A stretch of DNA of 64,000 nucleotides from Neelides folsomi. Lineage: Eukaryota > Arthropoda > Collembola > Neelipleona > Neelidae. The notes under the pieces were generated by a model, which saw only the letters and a list, made by a program, of their open reading frames with translations, did not search any database and was not told the DNA's origin. Shown here piece by piece: positions 38,607-51,900 of the stretch; positions within the stretch are counted from its first letter, which is position 1, and every line of letters starts with the position of its first letter. The position numbers and the translations under genes are program-made. The stretch spans positions 248,001 through 312,000 of the forward strand of contig JAQGBZ010000026.1 of the NCBI GenBank assembly GCA_034687125.1. The letters are read 5' to 3'.

Positions 38607-41210
38607 GTTATAAGCCAATTAAGAATTTAAATAACATTTTAATTGCTTAATATTTTAGCGATGGAAAAAAGTAGTTATTTCTTCGTTTGGGTATGCTTAT
38701 TATTGTTATTATATTGTGAATTGTGAGTATAATTAACGTATAAAGTACTATTTTTTGAATATCTGTAGATGCAAGTTTTTGTTTTCACCTTTCCGTTGGT
38801 GTAAATTTTTAGATCGAAGTTTGGAATCTCATTGAAAATGGTTCTTTGAAATGAATCCGTAATAGAGTGGACTTAATAGCGTCAAATGAGTCGAAGTTGT
38901 GAAAAGTTGTAGAGGTTGTCCTATAGGGACTGTTGGTCAAAGTTTATGTTCAATGAGTTTGCGGAAGTTAATAGAATCTCGAGAAATCCGAGGGTCTAAG
39001 TTGAGAAACATTGTTGGGATCCGAGAGAGAATTAAATGGAGGGGAAGCGGCGGCGTCGACCGCCCAAAACTCCTCACTCTGAATAATTTAATAGATGTAA
39101 GTAAATATTTACACATTCTCCTCCTTTAATTCTCTCGTGTTTGCTTAATACCGCCATGCTTCTGATTCTGATTCAACTTTCCACTCATTTCTTCATCCCA
39201 TCGAATCAATTTCAAGTCTTAAATCCCTAAATTTTCACAACATGTAAAACATACAAAATTGGTGCTTTATTTTAACTGTGAACAGAAGAACGAAAATCTC
39301 ATATAATCATTATTAATAAAAAATTATGCGGATATTACTCATAGATAGTACGTAATTGATATCAAATATTAGAAGAAGAAATGGTGAGTAATTGAATATA
39401 CGATTAAAATTTGACTTTTGACTTCTTGAGACTTGAGAGAGACTTTGAGCCTGTTAAATAAACTAACAGGAAAATATCAATTACACCAATGGGACATTTG
39501 TTCCTTGTCACGAAGCATTAAATATTTTGTTAAGCGACTTGTCCTGCTCCTGTGTGCATAATGTTTAAGTATTGTACGAGTATGGTACAACTTCTCTTTA
39601 TAAAAGGAGGGGAAAGGAATGAAATCGTGATTTCAAGTCCGTTAATGTGAAATGTAAACAAGAAGGAGTTATGGGTCTCTCCATTATGAGATTAAGAGGT
39701 TCTTGAAATGGTCTGAACCACCCTTTGATATCCTCATTATCATCCCACACAATCTTTCTCTTTTATTCCCTTTTGACTTATTGGTCCTCTCTCACCTCAG
39801 CGAACTGTGGAGAGAAACTGCGAGAGTGGATGAATAATTTCATCGCTCCAACACAATTATCATTTCCTCTCCCAGATCATAATTTATACGGATTTAAAAT
39901 GGAAATTGAACCTCGAGAAGGGAAATGAGGATTCTGAAGATGTAATCTAACTCCTTTGGTCCTTGAAGGTTAAACATTCTCATAATCTGGTGAGTTAATG
40001 TTTGCTTAAACGGCAGAATAAATATGGTTCACATTACACTTTATTGTTTTATTAATCGTTGTTGACTGTTGACGCCATTGTAATTTCCCATTCACTGATA
40101 AATTAAATATATTACTATATTTTTAATCCTAACATCTGGATTTGTTAAGAATTTAAATTCTAATAAATATTTATTGCTACATAAAATGACCATAATTCAA
40201 ATCTTTGTGGAGTGTGTCAAAGTGGAATGAAAAGAGATTTGTATTTGAGATTCGTATATTTGAGATTTGTATTTGACGCGTTTGTTGAAGATTTAGATTT
40301 GGTCATATCGAGATTTAGCGCGATATTGTTTGCGCGATTGTAAATATTTAGTTCCACATGGATGGTTTAGTTGATGTGTATGGGAGGTTGAAGGTTCGTG
40401 ATGGGGGATCGTAGGAGAAAAAAGCCCAGTTTAAAACTTGGATTAATTCTTGATAAGAGCCATTTACTTTTAACGTTACCTGCCATTTAGCTCGCTAAAT
40501 TGGAAACGTGATTAAGTTTATGAAGGTTCAAAAAACTGCTTAAGACGCTTAACAGTTTCAGATAAACCTTCAAGGTTCCCATTCAACTTTGTGTATCTTC
40601 CTTTCGACTCCGTCTGGGAGGAATAGAAAGGTGGAGAAAGGTGAAGTTGTGGGCAAAGAGCTGAAGGGATCAGATGGGATGAGAGAATCGCCAATTGAAT
40701 TTTATTTTATGGTAAGTGGGCGATGGAGGGTTCATTATTCTTCCTCCTGCTCCTCTTACGCCTACACTTTTGCTCTTTGATCCTCGCTCAGACTTTGGGG
40801 TCTAATATCCTCTTTGAGAAGAAGATCATCTTCAATGGAATTTAACCGGGGGAGGAAAAAGGAAACTGAGGGAAAACTGGGTTGGAGAGACAAGAGATAT
40901 TTAGCTTCATATTTTATGATCAACATTCTTTCTTAACTTGTCTCATTTGACCTAAAGATGGGAAGATTGGGAGGATGATGGAGGTAATTTGAGGTTTATT
41001 GAATTCTCAATTCCCGTTATCCTACTTTTAACATTACTTTCTCCCAATTTACACTTAATATATGGTATGACCAAAATTGAGCTTACAACAATTATAAGAT
41101 AGACAAACCAGGCTACTTAGTATACAAGTAACTATTAACTTTAATGGAAAATAAAGTATTATTATATTTTTAAATAATTGTATATTTGGCGTTGAATTTT
41201 TAATTTTTAG

Positions 41211-41315
41211 AAATATTTTACATTTACAATAATTCAAATTGAAAATATTTTATTTGAAATATTTTACATTTACAATAATTCAAATTGAAAATATTTTATT
41301 TGAAATATTTTATTT
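41211..41315. repeat. 46-bp tandem duplication
   Basis: Two almost identical consecutive copies with a period of 46 bases, each containing ACATTTACAATAATTC and GAAAATATTTTATTTG, followed by a partial third. The copies look recent. Confidence 0.85.
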
Positions 41316-41747
41316 TTCGTGAATTTCTTTAATAGCAAAGTTGAAATTTTGTGTTTTGGGAATGAAAATTTCTATTAAGTTGAAATGCGGTTCCAACAGA
41401 ACTATTTCTGAATTCCAAAGACGCCGAATGTTTAGTGCGGTCAGGCGTGTAAATATTTCAGCTCCTTGTCTGTTACATAACTTGAGAGTGGAAATGAGTT
41501 CCCGTGTGCATTTGAAGATTCCTTTTGCATTTTCTTCCATTTTTCAATTTCATGTGTTTGCTCAGACCGAGAGAAGTAAAAATGAGAAGAGAAAAATGAG
41601 AAATGTACGGGACATAAACGACAGGGAGGGATTTAAAAAATCTTCCATTAGGGCGACTTTATGAAACCGCCAAAAATTTATCTCACTGTTTCAAAGTATG
41701 ATGGTGGGAGTTAAAGACTGAATGGAGAAAAATAAAAGGACTTTTTT

Positions 41748-41798
41748 TAAATCTTTTGAATCTTTCTCTGAATCTTCCTTTGAATCTTCCTTTAAATC
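41748..41798. repeat. Tandem array of a 12-bp unit (GAATCTTCCTTT)
   Basis: About four copies of a GAATCTTCCTTT-like unit, two of them exact, within the 11.9-kb intron. Confidence 0.75.
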
Positions 41799-43211
41799 GG
41801 GTAATGTAATGAAAAGAGAAGTTAAGAATTTCAATCCATTGAAAGGGAAAAGAGCAGATGTTGAATAGGAAGATCCACAGAGGAGAAATAAAATTCAGTT
41901 ATTGTTAGTGCTATGTAGAATCATCTGAATGAATGAAATGTTGAAGAGTGTAAAGTGAGCTGATGTTGTTTGGGGCCAGACGGCCACCATGGACGATTTT
42001 CATCGCAAACTCGTGAAAATTGGGAGTGGAAATCCTCGAGGGCCTGGAGGAATTATCTCAAAGTACTGAGAGAGCATAATAATACTTACAATTATTACAA
42101 TCTCTGGAGCACACGGGTTTTTAATATACTTACAGTATTACTTGTATAAGTTGGAGTTATAACAAAGGGTCCGAGGAATTTCTCCTGGTGGTGTTGTGAA
42201 GGCGGGCCTCATTTACATAAAAGTCTAATCTACGCCGCTCATTAAAATCCACTGTGGGTTGTGGGGATTGAATATTTAAGAATCCTTCAAATCCTGAAGT
42301 TGGTTCAATTGAACGTTGTTCCTTTTCCCTTCCACCCAACCCGTTCATTTCCTTCATTTCTCATTTGCGTCCGGGGATTGTTGTGAATTTCTTCCTCTGC
42401 CGCCTTGACTTTAAGGAGGGACGGAGGGGGGAAATGCATATAAGAATTAATTTGAAGCTCCTTCAATGAAAAGATCTCGAATGAGCGGATTGGGATGGGG
42501 AGGGCCGCTGAGGGAATTGAGTTTAAAGGGAAGTAAATCTGTCAGAGAGGAAGATGGACGGTGAAGGTCCAACGCCCTGTGCATTCGATTCATTGTCTTA
42601 CTTTATTACTCCAGCTCGTGTTTATTTAAATGGAACCGTCAAGCTCCTTCGTTGGATGAATACAGAGAGAGAGGAATAACTCTTTGTGTATCTGTATGTA
42701 AAAGAACATTTAACCATACATATATGCTGTACTTATAAACTCATTTCTAATAGAAGTACAAAAGCACAGAGGCCCAATTTATAAAAACAAACTTGTCCAA
42801 CTATCCGAATTGTACTGAGGAGGATTTATGAACCTTGGCCATTAGGATATTTAGTTATTTAGAATATAGGGAATCAAATTTAAATGGCTTTCTTGCACGG
42901 AACCCTCAGATCCTCTCAGGAAAAAAAATTATGGAAGTTTTAAGGAGTGTCGAATGGTTAGAAGCCTCTTGATTTAATACTTACTGTTTCATTAATAATG
43001 ACATCCTATTCATACAATCTTCATAATAACAACAATAATAACCAAAGCTCATTTTTATCGTAGGTGCATAAATATTACACTAAATGGTCACAATTTAAAA
43101 ATTAAATTACTATTGAACATTTCAATATTGAACGTCTGTATACATTAATGAATCTATTAAATTAATTATTTAGTATGTTATTTTAATAAAAAAATTATTT
43201 TAAATTGACAG

Positions 43212-43496
43212 ACTTGAAGAAGTATTTTGAACAAGCACCATATTCGAAGAGTATTGAAATGGACTCCCAAGCTGAATTGAGATGTATTCCCCCTGAGGGT
43301 GTCCCGCAAACCATCATTTCCTGGTTGAGGGATGGGCGGGTGATCGAGCCGAAGCGGGATCCAAATTACATCGTCACCGCAGATGGCCATCTCCTCATTG
43401 CTCAGACTCGCCTCTCCGACATGGGGAATTACAGCTGTGTCGCGGAGAACATTGCCAGCCGCCGCGTGTCGGAAGCCGCCCTGCTCACTGTCTACG
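43212..43496 (+). CDS. unc5: UNC5 exon: complete Ig2
   Basis: A single 285-nt exon, phase 1 at both ends, encodes the whole second Ig domain (residues 149-243). Landmarks are LKKYFEQAP at the start, Cys173 in ELRCIPPEGVPQTIISWLRD, the core Trp186, then LSDMGNYSCVAENIASRR with Cys224 as the disulfide partner of Cys173, and a closing LLTVY. These match I-set Ig2 of UNC5 (CRPPEGVP...WLKN...RLSDTANYTCVAKNI). Asn221-Tyr-Ser is a potential glycosylation site, placed like the NYT of vertebrates. Acceptor TTGACAG follows a T-rich but interrupted tract; the donor is TACG|GTATGA. The exon is visibly richer in G+C than its flanks. The minus-strand frame at 43178-43390 is a shadow. Confidence 0.97.
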
Positions 43497-46400
43497 GTAT
43501 GACTTTTTCTTTCACTACTTCACTAATGCATCATCTTCAACTCCTTGTCCAAAGGGATGAGGTGGAGTATGGGAAAGGAGAAGGGCGATGATTAGATGAG
43601 CCTTCTTTATAGCACACTTCATTCTCTCTCGGAAAACTCTTTGTTTGGGAAGAGCAAATAAATGAACGTCAAGAAGTGAATGAGTTGGGGAACCTTCACA
43701 AAACTTTACTACAGACATATGTACATAAGCTATGTAGTTATAGCCTTACAGTTATATAATAACAGACTAATACAGATTTTTATAGAAAACTGGAGGTATA
43801 TTAAAGGACTAATAAAGAGTATAGGGAGACTTTAGTTTAAATTAGTTTACTTACCTTCACTCTGCTCTGACTGTTTTAGCCAATCAATCAAACTTGTATT
43901 TAATTTTTCTAATTCCATCATTTACTCAGCAGATGAGTTTTTTCATTGATTGAATCATCTCTGTTTATCATTTCAATTAACTTTAATGTCAATTACGAAA
44001 TTATTGTAATTTACAATTCAACATTTTTATTCTATTCATATTTTCAGAGAAATGCCGCTTTAATTAATTGATTTTATTTATTTTTAAAATATTCTGTAAG
44101 TTTATTTGATAGTTCACTCTAATGCAATTGGGTACACTTGTTTCTAATTTGCTTTTAAAATCTTCTAAAACGAATCATTTAATTGAATAATGTTGAAATA
44201 TAACAAATGATCTTTGAATTTTGAAATGTTGTGAAGGTCCTTGAAGTGTGATGAGGATAAGAATGAAGTGAATGTGGTGGAATCAAGGGAGTAAAAACTT
44301 TGATAAACCTCCAAAACTCTCCCTTTAATAAAATATCAAAATGAATGAGAGAAGTTGGCAAATAAAGTTTGAACATTGAGGTTGTTTCCCTATCTCTTTC
44401 CCTCCGTTTAACCTCCGTCCTCCTCCCGTATTTCATGAGGTTTTCCCATTCAACTCCAACCGACCCGATGAATGTCTGTGCGAAGGAATGGAAAAGAGGA
44501 AAACAAGTTTTATGATTCGCTCGTCCCAAAGAATCAGAATTTAAGAGATCTGGGAGAATCATAGAATTGAATGGCCCTTCAGAGTCTCACACAAATCCAA
44601 ATCCACATCCATTTCCTACTCTTTTCCCCCTTAGCTTACTTTTTACATAATGTCAATGGTCTTCGCATATTATTTCTCCGTTCATCTTCAGTTTCTTCAG
44701 TAGATCTTGAATGAAGATTCTCATATTATTTCCCTCTACATCTTCACTGAACCTTCTTCACATTATTTCCTCATCTCCTTTACAGCTTTGTATGGGAAGA
44801 ATTGTTTACTGTATTTGAGATATGTGAAATATCCTCCCTTAAATTCTCATGTTACAAATTTAAATCTGGAAATTTGAAATTCAAAGTTCCCTCGAGTCTT
44901 TCCCTATTTGTATTTTGATACTTTTTGAGGAAAGTTGTGACTCTGAGGACGCGTCCTCACAAAGCCTTTGTGTATTTGTCAACTTTAAAAGTTATCCACG
45001 CGACTCTCGTTTCTTTGGAATAATGTATAAAAAAAGACACTTGAGCAAGTTCTATAAAACATTTCCTAATAACGCATTATTTATTAATGGCCCATATGGA
45101 ACTACCTATTTATTCAGATACTTAAATTCACAACAAGTCGAAGTTATCGTAAACATCAATGATAAAAAGGATCAATTTATTATTTTTAAGTAGAATTCAC
45201 ATTCACTGGATATAATTCCACCATGATATGATTCACTATTATGATTTGAGTTGTTGACTGGGAATTGATTTTGAATTTATTAGGGCGGAAAAGGATTTAA
45301 AAAGAAGACAAATTATTTTTCTCCATTTGGTTCATTATTATTTATAAGGATCCGACTTTGGAGCGCTGTGAGGCATTTCTCCTTCATTTTCAAGATTATA
45401 TAAAATCCGTGTGAGTATATTCGATAAAAAGTAAAAGTAAGGAAATAAGGAAATTACAATTGGATCTTTAGATTATATCTCTCCATTTATTGATCAAATT
45501 TTAACAAGGTAGGGAAATGTTGAGTAAATCCATATAGTAAGTTATTATTAAAAGAAATCTGTATTGGGGCGAGTGTTGAGTGGGGCTTAAGTGGAACATA
45601 CGTTTTCTCCCTCACGATCAAATGAGGTCGATCCTCTCAGGAGTAATAATAATGCCCACATTTCATCTCAGAATTTAACATCCGAATTCCACTTTCATTC
45701 CTTACCTTCTGCCTTATATAACTTCATATACCTTTCATGGGCTTTATGTAGGTAAGGTATGTGTGTAATAACAGAAACTTATGAGAAACTCCTGGTTCTA
45801 ATAGAAATAATAAGACGGTCATACTGACTTTCACAATTTTGATTGTTACTGACAGTACTAACTTGCTGACAGCTCATACATACTGTTCCATATATTGACT
45901 ATGACTTATAATGAGAATTATGACCAATGGGTATATTCAATGTATAGGAATACCGATATGAATAATGTATAGGAAATGATAGAAGTAAAGCTCTACATTT
46001 GAGGAATGTTTGGAAAAATTATAAGAATAGGAGAAATAGGTAATACTTAGTTAATATAGGAAAGTATGAAGAATGTATTATTAAGATATTGAGTATATAG
46101 AGATATATTGAATAATAATGATAAAATTTGTAGTCTGTAATAGTGAAGGAGTTGAAGGGTTTCTTTGAACTCCTACCCAACTTACATTATTATTAAGCCC
46201 GAGAAAGAGAGAGTAACGTTCTGTCAATTAAGATAAAATTTCTCTAATGGCTTCCACACGTTCCTTCTACGGAATTGAAGCCTTTCTCTCTTGCCTGATT
46301 CTCAAATCTTTATGTCACTTGTGGTTCCTTTGATTCGCTCTTTTGAATTCCTTCCCTTACTTTGCCAGACCTTTGTTTCTAAAAGAGGACTCGGGGAGCG

Positions 46401-48762
46401 GGTGTGATTTTCTCTCTATTGGAAAATTAGCATGGCATAAGCTATAACATTTCCAAAAGAAAAGGATTTATAGAGATGCAACCAGAGATTGTGGAGGAAT
46501 ATATTATTAGCCTCCATACTTTTCTCCCATATAATACATAGCTGATGATCAGTATGTTAGATATACATATCTCTTATGGATGGTGTATGAAAGAAACATT
46601 AGGGCTGCACCAGAAGCCACGTGGTTGTGTAAACGCTTGAAAAAAAGTTTCAAATGCCACAGCTTGACAATTTCCAGTTCAAAGATGTAAATGGAGAATA
46701 TTGTGGGAAAGTTTTTTTGGAATTTTGAAAAGAAATGTTTTGTTCCAATTTTGCGTCTTTTTTTCTTTCCATTCATTGAGAATCCTAAAAATAGGTAAAA
46801 TCTTTAAATGAGATGATTAAAGATTCTTTTCTATAATGATTCCTGGTTCAATTTATAATACTCTTTAATTAAATCGTATCAGTCGATAAGTCATTTCCCG
46901 GAAAATAACTAGAATTGAAGGCAAACGTTATATAATAATGGATATTATTTAAAATATTATAAACGGGTGGAAGGTTAAAGAAATGAATTATGGACGATTT
47001 CCTTCTATTCAAATTAGAATCTCTCTGAAAGTGCGTTAATTAAAGGGGAGCCGGTGGCAGGCGCGTGGTGTTTATGTCTTCTCCCCCATTGTGTGGGCCG
47101 AGTCCCCTCCTGAGACTCACTTTGGCTCACAGAACAATGGGGACGGAGTTTGGAAACAAAGGCTGGAGTTATGTAATGACATGAGAGGAGAAATGATTAG
47201 AATGCAGGGAAAGACTCTCCCATCAATCTCCATTTGAGTCGAACGGGTAAAAGTTCCTCCAGTTTGGCATATAATTCCCCATATCCTCATCTTCCTCTCG
47301 CTCTCCTTCGGCTCTCTTTGGGAGTGAGGAAACTTAAGAAAGATAAGGGAATCGGGAGAGCGGAGGAATTGCAAAAATGCTGACAGCGGGAAGTCGGCTC
47401 CCCTTCCCCGCCCAAACTCCCATTCTTCATAGTTGGATGCGTTGGGAAATGCAGAAATGCAACTGAGGGTTCAAGAACACTCGAAATTTAAAACACGCTT
47501 TCATCCATTTCACGGATGATCAAACCCGCTTTTGTCTTACATCGCTTCTTATTTCATATTTTTTTCACTTTGATACTCCAGAATATAAATATACTTTATT
47601 GTTAATGTCACACAACCACAACCCCCAAAAAATCTAAAACTAATAAATTAAGATTGTCTTATTAGGACAATCTTAATTTTTTTAATATATGGGCGGTTTT
47701 ATATGGACTATTTATTAAACTATTTAAGAACAATGTGTTATGAGTTTATAATGATAAGTTTAATAGTTAAGGAGTGAGTGATTGTAAGGGTTTTGTAATG
47801 AAAAGTTGAAAGATTGTCGTTAATAATAACTTGGTGCTCTTTCACTGTTTTCCCTCTTCCCTATTGAATAGATTTGATCCCGGGAGAGCAATGATTGTAA
47901 TCCCACTTGAAATGCCAATCAAACCGCCGTTGATTCCCCTCATTTACCCTCAAACCTCCCAAATGAATGGAAGGAAAATAAGAAGGCGGAGGAACATAAG
48001 CCTTTTGTGATACAATTCTCTCTCTCCTATCTTCTCCAAACATAATGGTCCATATTATGTCCCGCCACCGCGGTCCTTTCATTTTCATTAATGTGGGGTT
48101 TGATGGGGAGCATTGGAGCAAACACTTGAGCGGATCCGCAATATCTTCAGCTTTATGAATTTCTCTTTCAAGTGTTATTGACTCGTCTTTGACTCACTCA
48201 ATAATTTACCTTTGGCCTTATTTTCACAATTTCAAAATACTAATACTGAATAACTAGAATTATTATAGTTATTTAATAAATATCATTATTATATTAATGT
48301 AAGGATTAAAATGATAAAATGCATGGAATAGCTACCCATGTAGGAGAATCAAGGAGCTAATGTGGAGATGTTTAAAGAGAATTACAATGTGTTTAAAATG
48401 AAACGGGTGATTTTGGAGATTCAATGTCGGGTTTATTTGGAGTGTTGTTGTGTTTATTTTGTTGGGTTTGATGGTTAGTAGGGGAAGAGGCAGAAGTTTG
48501 AGTGGGGCATTGGGATTCCTAATTTGGGAATTTTGAAATCGTCTGTTTCGAGTTGAGCTCGGGCAAACTGCACACACGTGGTGTAAGAATAGGGTTTAAA
48601 GTAGGATTTGAATGGTTCCCCTGGGGGAAGATTCCTTGCGGTCTGAACCGAGTCGTTGGGGATTTGTGTGTGGGTCCGGTTTGGGTCGGATGAGTTCCAG
48701 GCAGAGTGGTGACTGGTTAACAGCTTCCGAATGAGATTCATGACCTTTTCTTTCTTTTACAG
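43497..48762 (+). other. UNC5 intron between Ig2 and first TSP1 (5.3 kb)
   Basis: Donor GTATGA, acceptor TTTCTTTTACAG. It holds a perfect 14-bp-arm hairpin (47645-47679). Short open frames such as 44179-44562 (minus) are not recognisable. Confidence 0.75.
47645..47679. repeat. Perfect hairpin, 14-bp arms, 7-base loop
   Basis: AAATTAAGATTGTC and GACAATCTTAATTT are exact reverse complements separated by TTATTAG, and a T run follows the second arm. It is too short for a microRNA precursor and has no gene context that would make it a terminator. Confidence 0.7.
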
Positions 48763-48930
48763 TTAATGGGGGTTGGTCGCAATGGTCGTCGTGGTCAGAG
48801 TGCCAAGGGCCCTGCTCTAAGGGACTTCAGAAACGGACAAGAATGTGCAACAGCCCGGCTCCACTCAATGGAGGACGTCCATGTTCTGGATCATCTGTTC
48901 AAAAGCAAGATTGCGTGACGCCTTGTCCAG
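48763..48930 (+). CDS. unc5: UNC5 exon: first thrombospondin type 1 repeat
   Basis: A phase 1-1 exon encodes residues 244-299: NGGWSQWSSWSECQGPCSKG, then LQKRTRMCNSPAPLNGGRPC, then a Cys-rich end closing CVTPCP. The six cysteines (257, 261, 272, 284, 294, 298) and the WxxWxxW start (Trp248, 251, 254) define a TSP1 domain. WxxW is the known signal for C-mannosylation. Vertebrate UNC5 has NGGWSSWAEWSPC and NPAPLNGGAFC at the same places, so the match is strong. Acceptor TTTCTTTTACAG is good. The donor CCAG|GTTGGC lacks the usual purine-A-G after GT, but it is the only site that keeps the domain intact and joins in phase 1 to the second repeat. Confidence 0.97.
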
Positions 48931-51900
48931 GTTGGCCATTTTAAATTATTTAATTTCATTACGATTTTTAATAAGCTTTAATTTTTACCTATTAACAAAA
49001 ACACTACAAAACTTCAAACTACTTTATTAAACTACTATTAACTAAAGATGCCAAGTATGAGGAAATCTAATAATTATTTTTATTATATAACAGTTATTAT
49101 AAAATTTATATGGAAAAGGGATTCAAATATTCGTAAAAGTATCCTCAAGAGTCTCATTTCCCTTTTGAAGCCTCTTTGAGTCTTTGTGGTGGAGGGGATT
49201 AGATAATTAGAATGATAGATGGGTTTTTGGGTGAGGTGAGCGGCGGTAATTATCAACTCTCTCAAATGACTCTCCATTCTCCAAATTAGTTATGGAGAAG
49301 AAAAGTGAGAGTGATGAGTTCTGTAATTCCATTTCCCATTCCTCACTTCCTCTATTAGGTGACTTTAGTTGGGTGGTTTCGGGAGCTTTTGGCTCCTCTG
49401 AAACTCCTTTTAGACTTCTCCTTTAAGAACACGAGAACTTTGACTCCATCCCTATTAAAATATGATGAGGAAAGTGGTGAAGTTGAGAGAGGAGTCAAAT
49501 GAACCTTCACGGTCTTCCCTGCCATTGAAGGATGATTGATGAGCTCCACCAACTTCCTACCTTGCAAATTGGATATTCAAAATTGAGGAAAAGATGGTTG
49601 AAGATAATTGGCTTTATAAATTTAGCCTACTTTTAATTTTAAATCCTTTTCACTGTATTGGACATATTTTACACTGTAATTTACCAATAATTCTGCTAGC
49701 TAAACTAGTTTAAAATTCATTATCTATTTTATAACCTTTAGTCGTTAAACTAAAATTTTATTCATTCAATTCAATTAATTATAATAATCATTTAATAGTT
49801 ACATTTGACCCTTAGACTAATGGTGTTTTATAAATAATCTTTTCATACTCGGAAGCTCGGATCATTTGTGACAAAGAAAGATCCTTTTTGAGTATCGATA
49901 CAAAATGTTTCATACACTTTTTATCAGTTGAAAAAAGGAAAAATGAGATGAAAATATGGGAAGGGATTTACCGTATCAAGTCTCATGGTTAGATATACCG
50001 GACAAGTGTTGTGGAGCATAAGAGAATATGAAGAGATAAAAGGAGAGCTATAAGGGATTTATTCACGTGTAAGTAAGTAATATCCATCTTCCTCTCCCAA
50101 CTTCCTGTCCACGCGTCCCTTCATCCCAGGACATTTTTCATAAAAACGACAAAGTTTTTATATCTATTTTTTCTTCCTTAGAAAATAAATATATAGTGGT
50201 GAAATATATATCAATCCTAAAGGGTTTTGTTGTACGTATTATGATGGATTTTTCATATGACGGATTATGAGTCTGCTTGCACAATTTGAAGGATCAATTG
50301 GTGGAGAGTGAGGGAGGAAATGAGGAAAGAAAAAAACGGAGAGCTGATGAAAATGTGAAATATTTACATGTGATTTAAAGTAAAGTTTGAGGGACCAGGA
50401 TCGCTCCGAGATGTTTGTAAATCCCATTTTCCCTCATCCCCCAATTTGCTCAAGTGAGGGGTTGGGGAAAGGATAAGGAATCGGATCCTAATGTTTACAA
50501 AATGGATTAGATGTCAAATGACTCACTAATTAAATAAAGAAATTAAGCTTCCTTTCTCTTCCAAAGCTCCGAACAAATTTCACCACTTGGTATATCACGA
50601 GTTCCTAAATGTTTACCAAATGTAGAATACGTACATGTGCATATAAATCTAGACTTTTTTACATCTATGTAATGTGGACCATCACCAGAGAAGAAATTAA
50701 AGAGGGAAAGAATGGGGGAATGAAATGGAATTTAAAAGCTTCCACTTGAGGCGTCTGGTGATGAGTTGGAGCAATTAGGATTTTTCTATTTCAATGACTT
50801 TCAAGTCTTGTTTTAAATTTTCTTGTTTCATTAATGCTGTCGAATTGTCAGATGTCATTGTCGTTTGTCAACTTGTTATTGAATTTATGAAATCTTATAT
50901 GATGGATTTTGAAAATGAGTGAAATCCATTTGTTTTTGGTCAATATTGGATGTTGTGAGTGAATAGAAAGATGTTTGGTGATTAATCCGTCAATCGGTGA
51001 GTAATCGGTGAGTGTCGTGTGATTGTGAGGGAATGTGAGAGGGTGGAGATGTTCGTTAGGGCGAGCATCACACATTCATCGTTTCAAGCATTTCAAGGAT
51101 AATCCTATGATTCGAGGATGGGGGATCGTTAATGGAGTCTAACGAGGGTTGAAGAAGGAGCCTTCTGAGATTCACTTTTGCTCCCTCCCCACTATTCACT
51201 TTTCCCTTTTCCTATCCCGGGAGGGAGCGAAGGAAGGGAGATGACAGTCGCCACTCAGAGAAAGAGAGAGAATTTAATTTGTTTGATCAGGAGACCCTTT
51301 TGCTCTTTGAGGACTCATCACTTTAACAATTGATGATTCAAGGAATTTGAAGTGAAAGCCCATATCTCTAAATATTCCTCAAATCCAGGATATTTTACAA
51401 AACTATATATTTTATTTTTAACATAAAATCATTATAAATCATTCAATTTAATAATTTTATTCGTTTTATTTGTTTTAATTCACAAATTGTGTATTAAATA
51501 TGAGAAGATTGCTAGATCATGGAGTGAAACATTCCTCCTTCATTTTTCTCTGGAATAAATCGAGTAAAATTAAATTTATGGACTTCCTTTTCTCCCTAAT
51601 GGGTCCCTTGAAGCGAGAGTAAGAAGGAGTCAACTATCGTTGGAAATGAGAAGACTGGAAATGGGTGCAGAAGATAAATTGAACTCTTCGCTCTTGTAGG
51701 AGGACTCGACTAGTTTTCTGTAATCTTAAATGTACAAGACCAATCTTTCTCCTACCTTTGGAACATTATGCGTACCTTTGTATGTTACTGCATATAATAA
51801 AAGGGCCTTCATGCGAACGTGCGTATCATTCGGTGGAACATAATGAGAATTTTGCTTGTATAACCCATTTACCTTCTGGATCACGTCACCCAAATAAGGT

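Larger units (their letters stand above)
31263..43211 (+). other. Largest UNC5 intron seen (11.9 kb), between Ig1 and Ig2
   Basis: Donor GTAAGT, acceptor ATTGACAG. It contains a hAT-like element (37906-38606), a 46-bp tandem duplication (41211-41315) and a 12-bp tandem array (41748-41798). Open frames such as 35255-35674 (minus) and 41341-41664 (plus) lack family motifs and splice context. No nested gene is recognised. Confidence 0.75.
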
